From assembly GCF_901521055.1 (NCBI RefSeq), contig NZ_CABEGA010000027.1:1-55891 (forward strand): a stretch of 55,891 nucleotides of DNA, read 5' to 3'. Made by a program: the position numbers and the translations under genes. The notes under the pieces were generated by a model. That model was given only the letters and a program-made list of their open reading frames with translations. It was not told the origin of the DNA and did no database searches. Source of the DNA: Cellulomonas hominis. GTDB lineage: Bacteria; Actinomycetota; Actinomycetes; Actinomycetales; Cellulomonadaceae. How positions within the stretch are numbered: the stretch's first letter is position 1; each line of letters opens with the position of its first letter. Shown in pieces: positions 15,754 to 23,354 of the stretch.

Positions 15754-18700
15754 CCGCCGACGTCTTCGGTACCCGCGCGCTGCGCGACCGGGTGCTGGGG
15801 ACGTGGCGCACGGACCCGGCGCGGCTCCGCGAGGACGCCAACACCGAGGAGGACCACGCCCGCGGGTACTACCGCGACCGCGTGGTGGTCGAGCTCGCCC
15901 AGAACGCCGCGGACGCCGCCGTCCGTGGCGGCGTGCCGGGGCGCCTCCTGCTGCGGCTGACCGCGGGGACGGACGGGACCGACGGGACGGACGGGACCGA
16001 CGGGACGGACGGGACCGACGGGACGGACGGTGCCGCCGTCCTGCTGGCCGCGAACACCGGCGCGCCCCTCGACGCGGCCGGGGTCGCGTCCCTCGCGGCG
16101 ATGCGCGCGTCGTCGTCCCGGGACTGGGTCGGGGGACCCGGGCCGGGGCTCGTCGGCCGGTTCGGGGTCGGGTTCGCGGCCGTGCGGGCCGTCGCCGACG
16201 AGGTCGCGGTCCTGTCCACGAGCGGTGCCGTGCGGTTCTCCGTCGCGGAGACCCGCCGGGACCTCGCGCTCGCGTCGGCCGGCGCCGACCGGCTCGCGGA
16301 CGAGGTCGCCCGGCGGGAGGGGTCGCTCCCTGCGCTGCGGCTGCCGCGCGAGCACACCGGCCGCCCGCCGGAGGGCTACGACACCGCGGTGCTGCTGACG
16401 CTCCGGGACGACGTCGCGGTCGACGCCGTGCGCGGCATGCTGGCCGAGGTCGGTGACGCGCTGCTGCTCGCCCTGCCCGGCCTCACCGAGGTGGTCGTCG
16501 AGGACGAGCTCGCGGGCGTCCGCCGCCGGGTCGCCGACGTCGACCGGCGGTGGCGTCGCCTGACGGCCGCGGGAGAGCTCGACCCCGCGCTGCTCGCCGA
16601 CCGGCCGGTCGAGGAGCGGTCCCGCCGCGGCTGGCGCGTGACCTGGGCGGTGCCACGGGCGGAGGCGGAGCGGGGCGCGTGGGACGCGGAGCCCGCGGGA
16701 CCCCGCTGGGAGCGGGTCGTGCACGCGCCGACCCCGACCGACGACGCGCTGGACCTCCCGGCGCTCCTGATCGCGACCCTGCCGCTCGACCCGACCCGGC
16801 GCCACGTCGCGCGCGGCCGTGCCACGGACGCCCTGCTCGACATCGCGGGCGACCTCTACGGCCGGCTCGCCGCCTCCTGCGCGGCCGACGGCGAGGACGC
16901 GCTCCGGCTCGTGCCGCGCGGCCTCCCGGCGAGCGACGTGGACGCCGCGCTGCGCGGCCGGCTCGTGGAGCACCTGTCCCGCACCCCGCTGCTCGTGCCG
17001 GCCGACCCGGGCGCGGCGGGCGGGCCGGGGCCGGAGGGCGGCGCGGGGCCGGAGAGCGAAGCGGGCCTGGAGGGCGGTGCGGGACCGGAGGTCGGCCCGG
17101 CGGGCGGGCTCGTCGAGCCGCAGCGGGCCGTCGCGCTCGAGGGGCCGGCGGCGGCCGACCTCACGCGCGCGCTCGCCCCGTGGTTCGCGGGACTGGTCGT
17201 CCTGCCCGAGGGCGGCCTGCCGGCGGCCCGCGCGCTCGGCGTGGAGCTGCGCGAGGTCGCCGACGTGGTCGACGAGCTGCCGGCCGCGTCCGGTCTGCCG
17301 CCCGGGCGCTGGCGCGCGCTGTACGCGGCGCTCGCGCCCGCCGTGGCCGACCCGCTGGTCCGCGAGTCGCTCGCCGCGCTGCCGGTGCCCCTGGCGGACG
17401 GCCGGGTGGTCCGCGGCGCCCGGGGGCTGCTGCTCCCCGTCGCCGGCGCCCTCGACGCGGAGGGGCCGGTCGCCGCGGCGCTCGCGACCCTGGGCCGGTG
17501 GGGCGTCCGCCTGGTGCACCCGGCGGCGGCGCACGAGGTGCTCGAGCGCCTCGGCGCGGCACCGGCCGACCCCGCCGCCCTGCTCGCGCACCCCGGGGTC
17601 CGGCAGGCCGTGCTCGACCAGGCGGACGAGGACGACGTCGACCTCGCCGAGCAGGTCAGCGACGCGGTGCTGACCCTCGTGCGCGCGGCCGTCGCCGACG
17701 GGACCGCGGCGCCGCGGGACCCCGACGCACCCGTGCCGCCGGGGCGCGCGCTGCTGGGGCTGCTCACGCTCCGGGCCGCCGACGGCGAGCCGACGCCCGC
17801 CCACGGCCTGGTCCTGCCGGGCTCGCCCGCCGAGCGGCTGCTGGACCCGCGGGTGCTGGCCCCGGTCGAGGCCGCGGCCGTCGAGCGGTGGGGCACCGAC
17901 GTGCTCGTCGCCGTCGGCGTGCGGGCGGACCTCGTCCCCCTCGTGCTGACCGACGTCGTCGCCGGCACCGACGACCTCCGGTTCGCCGGGGCGGACGACG
18001 ACGCGGACCTCGTCACGGAGTCCCTGGACGGCTGGGACGACTACCTCGCCGAGGTCGCGGGGGCCCTCGGGCAGGGGGAGACGCTCGCGGAGGTGCTCGC
18101 CGTCGCCGACCTGGACGCGGTCGAGCCCGGCGCGTGGCCCGACGTCCTGGCCCGGCTCGCGAGCCCGGGGGCCCTGCGGCGGGCGCTGCTGGAACCGGTG
18201 CGCGCCGCGGGGGCCGGCGGCGCCGCCGGGACGGGTGCGGGCGGGACGTTCGCGGGCGGCACGGGCGCCGGCGGGACGGCGCCCGGGTACACCGCGTGGT
18301 GGATCCGGCACCGCGCCGGGATCGGCCTCGGGGCGCCCTTCGCCGCCGCGGACGCGGAGCCCGCCGTGCGCCGGCTGCTGCCCGCCGCGCCGCCCGAGGT
18401 CGCCGGGACCGACCCCGTCGTCCAGGCGGCGCTCGGCGGGGTGCGCCGGCTCGCCGACGTGCCCGCGGACGGCTGGAACCGGCTGCTCCGTGCCGCCGCC
18501 CCGGTCGGCGCGCCCGTGGACGTCCCCCTCGCCGCGGCCGTGTGGTCGGCGTGGGCCGCGCTCGCCGGGCCGGACGCGGACGGCCCGGCCGACCTCGACG
18601 TGCTGCCCGCGCTGGTCGCCCCCGACCGGGTCGCGCTCGTGCACGCCGAGGACGCCGCGGTCGCGCCCGGCCCGATGTGGTGGCAGCGCACCGACGTCGC

Positions 18701-19121
18701 CGCGATGGTCCCCGTCTCCGGGCCGGTCGACGCCGAGGACCTCGCGGAGGCGCTGGGGCTGCCGCTGGCCGGGGAGCTCGCCGCGGGGCGCGTCGACGAG
18801 GACGAGGGCGACGACGCCGGGAGCCTCGCCGAGACGCCGCCCGCCGCGCGCGCCCTGGTGCCGGACGCCCCCGGCACGTGGGTCGAGCACGAGCAGCTGC
18901 GGGTCGACGGCGTGCCGGTCGACTGGTGGGTGGAGGGCAGCGGCCCCGGCGCCACCGTGCACGCCACCCACCTCGCGGGTCTGGCGCGCGGGCTCGCGCA
19001 GGCGGCGGGCGCGTGGCGGCTGCGGCACGCGGTGGAGCTGGCGCTCGTGGAGCCGTCGCGGGCAGCGGAGCTGGTCGTGGAGCAGGTCGCCGACGCCGGG
19101 GGCATCATGGACGGGCGATGA
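15750..19121 (+). CDS. Sacsin-like GHKL ATPase-domain protein
   Basis: 1123 residues. The N-terminal ~170 residues carry a Bergerat (HSP90/sacsin) ATP site: N-box VVVELAQNAADAA (46-58), ANTGAP as a diverged G1, and GRFGVGFAAV (136-145) as G2. Residues 74-94 are (TDG)n, encoded by a 9-bp tandem repeat inserted between the N-box and G1. The remaining ~900 residues are Ala/Leu-rich with Gly/Pro/Glu linkers near 420-455 and Gly/Thr linkers near 820-850, and match nothing I can name. Members of this family are annotated sacsin N-terminal ATP-binding-like in actinobacteria. It is coupled on both sides by 4-nt overlaps (GTGA with DUF3027, ATGA with the MFS gene). Client unknown. Confidence 0.82.
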   Translation: MTADVFGTRALRDRVLGTWRTDPARLREDANTEEDHARGYYRDRVVVELAQNAADAAVRGGVPGRLLLRLTAGTDGTDGTDGTDGTDGTDGTDGAAVLLAANTGAPLDAAGVASLAAMRASSSRDWVGGPGPGLVGRFGVGFAAVRAVADEVAVLSTSGAVRFSVAETRRDLALASAGADRLADEVARREGSLPALRLPREHTGRPPEGYDTAVLLTLRDDVAVDAVRGMLAEVGDALLLALPGLTEVVVEDELAGVRRRVADVDRRWRRLTAAGELDPALLADRPVEERSRRGWRVTWAVPRAEAERGAWDAEPAGPRWERVVHAPTPTDDALDLPALLIATLPLDPTRRHVARGRATDALLDIAGDLYGRLAASCAADGEDALRLVPRGLPASDVDAALRGRLVEHLSRTPLLVPADPGAAGGPGPEGGAGPESEAGLEGGAGPEVGPAGGLVEPQRAVALEGPAAADLTRALAPWFAGLVVLPEGGLPAARALGVELREVADVVDELPAASGLPPGRWRALYAALAPAVADPLVRESLAALPVPLADGRVVRGARGLLLPVAGALDAEGPVAAALATLGRWGVRLVHPAAAHEVLERLGAAPADPAALLAHPGVRQAVLDQADEDDVDLAEQVSDAVLTLVRAAVADGTAAPRDPDAPVPPGRALLGLLTLRAADGEPTPAHGLVLPGSPAERLLDPRVLAPVEAAAVERWGTDVLVAVGVRADLVPLVLTDVVAGTDDLRFAGADDDADLVTESLDGWDDYLAEVAGALGQGETLAEVLAVADLDAVEPGAWPDVLARLASPGALRRALLEPVRAAGAGGAAGTGAGGTFAGGTGAGGTAPGYTAWWIRHRAGIGLGAPFAAADAEPAVRRLLPAAPPEVAGTDPVVQAALGGVRRLADVPADGWNRLLRAAAPVGAPVDVPLAAAVWSAWAALAGPDADGPADLDVLPALVAPDRVALVHAEDAAVAPGPMWWQRTDVAAMVPVSGPVDAEDLAEALGLPLAGELAAGRVDEDEGDDAGSLAETPPAARALVPDAPGTWVEHEQLRVDGVPVDWWVEGSGPGATVHATHLAGLARGLAQAAGAWRLRHAVELALVEPSRAAELVVEQVADAGGIMDGR
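15966..16031 (+). repeat. In-frame 9-bp tandem repeat (GACGGGACS)
   Basis: About seven copies of a 9-bp unit, alternating GACGGGACC and GACGGGACG so that an 18-bp order is visible. It codes for (TDG)n at residues 74-94 of the GHKL protein. Changes in copy number would alter length without shifting frame. Confidence 0.9.
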
Positions 19122-20368
19122 CCCGGTCCCTGCTCACCTCCGCCTACCTGCCCGCGCTCCTGTACGAGACGGGCCTCGGGGCCGTCACCCCGGTGGTGGC
19201 GCTGGTGGCCGCGGGCCTGGGTGCGGGGCTGGACCAGGCCGCCCTGGTGGTCGCCCTCGTGGGCGTCGGGCAGATCCTCGGCGACGTCCCCGCGGGAGCC
19301 CTCGCCGCCCGCGTCGGGGACCGCCGGGCGATGCTCGTCGCGGCCGCCGTCGCGTGCGTCGCGCTGACTGCCTGCGCGCTCGCGCCGACGCTGCCGGTCC
19401 TGTCGGTGGGCGTGCTCGTCATGGGCGCCGCGTCCGCGGTGTTCCACCTGGCGCGGCAGGCGTACCTCACGGAGGTCGTGCCGGTCGTGAACCGCGCGCG
19501 GGCGCTGTCGACGCTCGGCGGGGTGTCACGGATCGGCGTGTTCCTCGGCCCGTTCCTCGGCGCCGCCGTGCTGCACGTCGGGGACCTGCGGTCGGTCTTC
19601 TGGTTGGCCGTGGGGACCACCGTCGCCGCGGGTGCGGTCGTCGGGATCGCCCAGGACGTGGACGACCCGCGGGCCGCGCCCCGGGACCCGGCGCCCGTGT
19701 CGACCACCGACCTGGTCCGCCGGTACCGCCGGCTGCTCGCGACCCTCGGGGTGGCCGTCGTGCTCGTCGGGGCCGTCCGGGCGACCCGCCAGGTGGTGCT
19801 GCCGCTCTGGTCCGAGCACCTGGGCTTCGCACCCGCGACGACGAGCGTCGTCTTCGGCATCTCGGGCGCCGTCGACATGCTGCTGTTCTACCCGGCGGGC
19901 CGGCTGATGGACCGGCGCGGGCGGCTGTGGGTCGCGGTCCCGTCGATGCTGGTGCTCGGCACGGCCATCGCCGTCCTGCCGCTGGCGTCGACGCTCGGCG
20001 GCCTCGCTGTCGTCGCGATGCTCATGGGGTTCGGCAACGGCATCGGGTCGGGGATCCTCATGACCCTCGGCGCCGACGTCGCGCCCGCGCAGGGGCGGGC
20101 GCGGTTCCTCGGCGTGTGGCGGGTCTTCCAGGACTCCGGCGCCGCGGCGGGGCCGCTGGTCGTGTCCGCGGTGGCGGCGGCCGGGAGCCTCGCGGCCGGG
20201 ATCGTGACGATGGGCGCCGCCGGGCTGCTCGCCGCGGGGGCCCTGGCCGTCTGGGTGCCGCGGTGGTCCGAGCACGCGACGCAGGGCACGCGCGCCCGGG
20301 CGGCCGCTGCGCGGGCGGAGGCGGCGCGGGCGGAGGAGGCGCGGGCCGAGCGGACGACCGCGCCCTAG
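19118..20368 (+). CDS. MFS transporter
   Basis: 416 residues with about 12 hydrophobic segments. The major-facilitator loop 2-3 signature is recognisable as GALAARVGDRRAML (about 59-72), with a related RLMDRRGRLW in the second half (about 261-270). The C-terminus is a charged Ala/Arg/Glu helix. ATG 19118 overlaps the GHKL stop (ATGA), so it is the last gene of the Csp-DUF3027-GHKL-MFS unit. It is a plausible drug/proton antiporter but the substrate is not predictable. The TAG stop is followed directly by a 9-bp tandem-repeat array that separates it from a convergent gene. Confidence 0.88.
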   Translation: MTRSLLTSAYLPALLYETGLGAVTPVVALVAAGLGAGLDQAALVVALVGVGQILGDVPAGALAARVGDRRAMLVAAAVACVALTACALAPTLPVLSVGVLVMGAASAVFHLARQAYLTEVVPVVNRARALSTLGGVSRIGVFLGPFLGAAVLHVGDLRSVFWLAVGTTVAAGAVVGIAQDVDDPRAAPRDPAPVSTTDLVRRYRRLLATLGVAVVLVGAVRATRQVVLPLWSEHLGFAPATTSVVFGISGAVDMLLFYPAGRLMDRRGRLWVAVPSMLVLGTAIAVLPLASTLGGLAVVAMLMGFGNGIGSGILMTLGADVAPAQGRARFLGVWRVFQDSGAAAGPLVVSAVAAAGSLAAGIVTMGAAGLLAAGALAVWVPRWSEHATQGTRARAAAARAEAARAEEARAERTTAP

Positions 20369-20370
20369 CG

Positions 20371-20470
20371 GGTCAGTCAGCGGGCGCAGCGGGTCAGCGG
20401 ACCCAGCGGCTCAGCGGACCCAGCGGGCTCAGCGGACCCAGCGGGCTCAGCGGACTCAGCGCGTCAGCGG
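20371..20470. repeat. 9-bp tandem repeat array (CAGCGGNYY)
   Basis: About ten imperfect copies of an 8-9 bp unit with an 18-bp higher order (CAGCGGACC + CAGCGGGCT) fill the gap between the convergent MFS and DUF2530 genes and run over the DUF2530 stop at 20464-20466. There is no spacer/repeat structure of CRISPR type. It could be an intergenic minisatellite; no terminator is otherwise visible here. Confidence 0.85.
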
Positions 20471-20706
20471 CCGGGGCGGCGGGCCGTCCACGCGAGCCCC
20501 ACCGCGCCGAGCGCGGCACCCACCGTGCACGTCAGGACGCCGCTCGGGCCGACGGCGCCGGTGAGCCAGAGCACGACCGCGACCACGAGCGCCACCAGCC
20601 AGGCCGCGATCCCGACCAGGAACACCGGCCGCATGCTCACCGGCACGGGGTCGGGTGCGGGCTTGCGGCGCTCCGGGCGCAGGGCGAGCTGGATGAACGA
20701 CGGCAC
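20464..20706 (-). CDS. DUF2530 family small membrane protein
   Basis: 80 residues from GTG 20706. It has two predicted membrane helices (about 27-49 VFLVGIAAWLVALVVAVVLW and 53-73) after a basic N-terminus rich in Arg/Lys/Pro, and an Arg-rich C-terminus. Length and two-helix plan match DUF2530, an actinobacterial family without known function. A TAGGCT box ends 6 nt before the GTG and there is no ribosome site, so the mRNA is probably leaderless. It is convergent with the MFS gene across a tandem repeat. Confidence 0.75.
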   Translation of the reverse strand: MPSFIQLALRPERRKPAPDPVPVSMRPVFLVGIAAWLVALVVAVVLWLTGAVGPSGVLTCTVGAALGAVGLAWTARRPGR

Positions 20707-20712
20707 CCGCCC

Positions 20713-20718
20713 AGCCTA
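20713..20718 (-). promoter_or_regulatory. -10 element TAGGCT for leaderless DUF2530 mRNA
   Basis: Minus-strand TAGGCT with 6 nt to GTG 20706, the spacing expected of a leaderless transcript. Confidence 0.45.
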
Positions 20719-20736
20719 GGCCCCGGCCGAGGGGCC
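20719..20736. terminator. Possible weak terminator after EAL-HDOD gene 2
   Basis: GGCCCC-GGCCGA-GGGGCC, a 6-bp stem with a 6-nt loop, 20 nt past the end of the minus-strand flgN-to-EAL-HDOD operon. It is short and lies in very GC-rich sequence. Confidence 0.3.
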
Positions 20737-20755
20737 CCGGCCCCGGGAGAGCGGG

Positions 20756-22018
20756 TCAGTCCCCGAACGCGAGCGCGGTCGCGGTCCCCAGCGCCGACGG
20801 CACGGCGGCGAGGTACGCGTGCGCGACGTCCCACGGCTCCAGGCCGGTGGCCTGCACGGCGTCGGTGTCGTTCTCCTCGTGCGCGAGCACCGCGGCGAGC
20901 ACGTGCCCGAGCGGTCCCTCGTGGCGCAGGAGGGCCCCGGAGAGCTGCTCGGAGACGCCGGTGCGGGACACGAGCTCGGTGAGGTCGATGCCCTGCTGCG
21001 CGGCGACGGCGGACAGCAGCCCGACCGTGTACCCGGCGTCGTTGCCCGCGAGGGTGTGGCAGGTCTGGGCGCGCGTCAGGATCGACCAGAGCGAGGCCAC
21101 CGAGGTGGGCCGGGCGTCGATCAGGGACGCGATCGCGAGGGCGTGCAGCTGGCGCGGCCCGACGAGCACGACGGCCTGGAGCACGGAGTCGATCTCCCGC
21201 CGCAGGCCGAACGCCGAGGAGTTGACCAGGTGCAGCACGCGCATGGACAGCTCGGGGTCGGAGGCGACGGTGCGCACGACGTCCTGCTGGCTGACGGGCT
21301 CCTCGGACAGGACGCGCAGCAGCTCGAGGCACTGCACCTCGCCGGCGGAGAACGTGCGGCGGACGGGGGTGGGGTCCCGGTGGAACATCGGGCCCTGGAG
21401 CAGGTCGGCGTCGAGCTGCTGCCCGAGCTCGACGTACGCGGCGGTGTCGGCGTGCTCCGCGACCACGGTGGCCCCGCCGGCGTGCGCGCGGGCGACGAGC
21501 TCGGCGCAGTGGTCGGGCGCCCGGCGCAGGTCGATCTTGACGACGGAGACCCGTCCGAGCAGCCGCTCCTGCGGCAGGGAGCCGTCGTAGTCCGCGAGGG
21601 CCAGGCGCAGGCCGCGGCCGGCCGCTGCCTCGACGAGCGTGTCGATGTCGGACCGCCGGGCGAGCGCCGGCGTGATCTCCAGCATGAGCCGCTCGGCGTC
21701 GTACCAGACCGCCGTGGTGCCCGCGAGCAGCCCGGCCGTGGCGCGCAGCAGCACCGGCTTGTCCCCGGCCAGCCCGGTGAGGTCGAGGCGCCGGTAGGCG
21801 GTCTCGACGGCGGGCTCCGCCGCCTCGTCCGGCAGGGGTGCCCCCGTGGGTCCGCTGACCTGCACCCGCACGGCGTACCCGTACACGGAGCGGTCCGGGT
21901 GCACGACCGGCTGGCGCAGCACGGTCGTCTCGCCGCCGCCGATGGGCAGGGCGGCGCGCGGTGCGGCCGGTGCGGCCGGGCGGGCCGGCTCGGCGTCGGC
22001 ACCCAGGGTGGAGGTCAT
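20756..22018 (-). CDS. Second EAL-HDOD signalling protein, degenerate EAL
   Basis: 420 residues from ATG 22018, preceded by GAGGAGA. Residues ~30-205 are an EAL-like domain in which the EXL core reads YGYAVRV, so the catalytic Glu is lost. LALADYDGS and VVKIDLRR show the fold. Residues ~215-405 are an HDOD domain (VASDPELSMRVLHLVNSSAFG, LVGPRQLHALAIASL). It should be a non-enzymatic c-di-GMP or protein-interaction module. It is the last gene of the flgN-flgK-flgL-fliW operon, 20 nt after fliW, which ties it to flagellar filament assembly. It is a distant paralogue of the gene at 12995. Confidence 0.88.
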   Translation of the reverse strand: MTSTLGADAEPARPAAPAAPRAALPIGGGETTVLRQPVVHPDRSVYGYAVRVQVSGPTGAPLPDEAAEPAVETAYRRLDLTGLAGDKPVLLRATAGLLAGTTAVWYDAERLMLEITPALARRSDIDTLVEAAAGRGLRLALADYDGSLPQERLLGRVSVVKIDLRRAPDHCAELVARAHAGGATVVAEHADTAAYVELGQQLDADLLQGPMFHRDPTPVRRTFSAGEVQCLELLRVLSEEPVSQQDVVRTVASDPELSMRVLHLVNSSAFGLRREIDSVLQAVVLVGPRQLHALAIASLIDARPTSVASLWSILTRAQTCHTLAGNDAGYTVGLLSAVAAQQGIDLTELVSRTGVSEQLSGALLRHEGPLGHVLAAVLAHEENDTDAVQATGLEPWDVAHAYLAAVPSALGTATALAFGD

Positions 22019-22038
22019 GGCGGGGGTCTCCTCGTCGG

Positions 22039-22464
22039 TCAGGCGGCCCGGCCGAGCGGGGCGCGCAGCGGCCAGTCCTCCGTCAGGACGGTCTGGACGG
22101 CCGCGCCGCTCGCCGGGTCGAGGACCAGGGGGGCCAGCAGGTTCGCGGTCGGCGGGTCGCCGCCGTCCGCGGGGCGCACGACGACCAGGCGCACGGCGTG
22201 CGCCGGGTCGGTGCCGATCGCGTCCAGCACGCCGGAGTCGATCGACGGGTCGTAGTCGGGGAAGAACGCCTCCGGGTCGATGACGAACAGCCGCACGGGG
22301 CGGGCGCCGTCGGGCTCGGAGCGCAGCGCGTACAGCACGCCGGCGTCGTCCAGGGGGGTGAGCGTGAAGTCCTCGTACCCGGCCAGGCCCGGCATGGGCG
22401 AGGCGAGGTGCAGGTGCTCGGGCAGGTGGGTGCGCTCGCGGGGAGCGTCGAGCTGAATCGTCAT
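22039..22464 (-). CDS. fliW: FliW, flagellin assembly factor and CsrA antagonist
   Basis: 141 residues with the FliW pattern: PMPGLAGYEDFTLTPLDD near 23-40, then FVIDPEAFFPDYDP and LVVVRPADGGDPPTANLLAPLVLD. FliW binds newly made flagellin and, when free, CsrA. It links secretion of flagellin to translation of its mRNA. The start overlaps the flgL stop by 4 nt (ATGA). csrA is present at 52508 and the flagellin leader has CsrA-type sites, so the full three-part switch known from Bacillus is encoded here. Confidence 0.93.
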   Translation of the reverse strand: MTIQLDAPRERTHLPEHLHLASPMPGLAGYEDFTLTPLDDAGVLYALRSEPDGARPVRLFVIDPEAFFPDYDPSIDSGVLDAIGTDPAHAVRLVVVRPADGGDPPTANLLAPLVLDPASGAAVQTVLTEDWPLRAPLGRAA

Positions 22465-23354
22465 GAGAGGAAGTCCAGGAGGGTCGGCTGCAGCACCTTG
22501 GCGGCGGCGCTCAGGGCGCCCTTGTACGCGACCTCCTGCGACCCGAGGTCGAGGATGATCTGCGCGAGGTCGACGTCCTGGATCGCCGAGAGGCGGGTCT
22601 TGGACGTCAGCTGGTTCTCGGTGATGAGGCCCTGGGCCGCGTCGACCTGGTTCTGCCGGGCACCGATGGACGAGACCTCGGCGAGCATCGCGTCCACGTG
22701 CCCGTCGATGGCGTCGAGCTGGTCCGTCGGGTCCCCGCCGGCGCGCAGCGTCGTGGCGATGCCGTCGAGCACGGCGAAGATCGAGTCGTCACCGGCGCCG
22801 TAGACGGCGGAACCGGTGGAGTCGACGCGGATGGTGGTGCCGCTGGCGACCGTGCGGTCCACGGACCCCGCGGCGACGCCGTTGAAGGCGTAGCCGCCGG
22901 CGGCGTCCGAGAACGCCGGGCCGGCGGACGTGCCGGCGAACACCGGACGGCCGAGGTACGTGGTGTTGGCCTGGGAGAGGAGGGCGTCACGGATGCCCTC
23001 GATCTCCTGGGCGAGCGCGAGGCGCGAGGTGTCCCCGAGCGCCCCGTCGCCGCCGTTGATCGTGAGCTGGCGGGCCTTGCGGACCGAGGCCAGCGAGGAC
23101 TGCAGGGCGCTGTCGACCGTGGTGAGCCAGGCCTCGCCGTCGTCGGCGTTGCGGGAGTACTGGTCGAGCACGCGCTGCTCGCCCTGCAGCCGCAGGACGT
23201 CGGCGGTGGCCGCCGGGTCGTCCGACGCCAGGTTGATCTTCTGGCCCGACGACATCTGCGCCTGCAGGTTCGACATCCTGCCGAGGTTGTTCTGCAGGTT
23301 CTCGAGCGTCGAGCTGCGCACCGTGAAGTGCGTGACGCGTCCGATCGTGCTCAT
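22461..23354 (-). CDS. flgL: FlgL, hook-filament junction protein (HAP3)
   Basis: 297 residues. The N-terminal coiled-coil region has LQNNLGRMSNLQAQMSSGQKINLASDDPAAT (near 19-50), and the C-terminus ends in DVDLAQIILDLGSQEVAYKGAL, the flagellin-like D0/D1 halves that pair in the axial structure. The protein joins the hook-associated FlgK ring to the flagellin filament. ATG 23354 overlaps the flgK stop (ATGA). Length is normal for the family. It is secreted by the flagellar export apparatus; FlgN is the likely chaperone. Confidence 0.95.
   Translation of the reverse strand: MSTIGRVTHFTVRSSTLENLQNNLGRMSNLQAQMSSGQKINLASDDPAATADVLRLQGEQRVLDQYSRNADDGEAWLTTVDSALQSSLASVRKARQLTINGGDGALGDTSRLALAQEIEGIRDALLSQANTTYLGRPVFAGTSAGPAFSDAAGGYAFNGVAAGSVDRTVASGTTIRVDSTGSAVYGAGDDSIFAVLDGIATTLRAGGDPTDQLDAIDGHVDAMLAEVSSIGARQNQVDAAQGLITENQLTSKTRLSAIQDVDLAQIILDLGSQEVAYKGALSAAAKVLQPTLLDFLS

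Noticed and set aside
20371..20470. CRISPR array
   Set aside because: Units are 8-9 bp with no spacers, and no cas genes are near.
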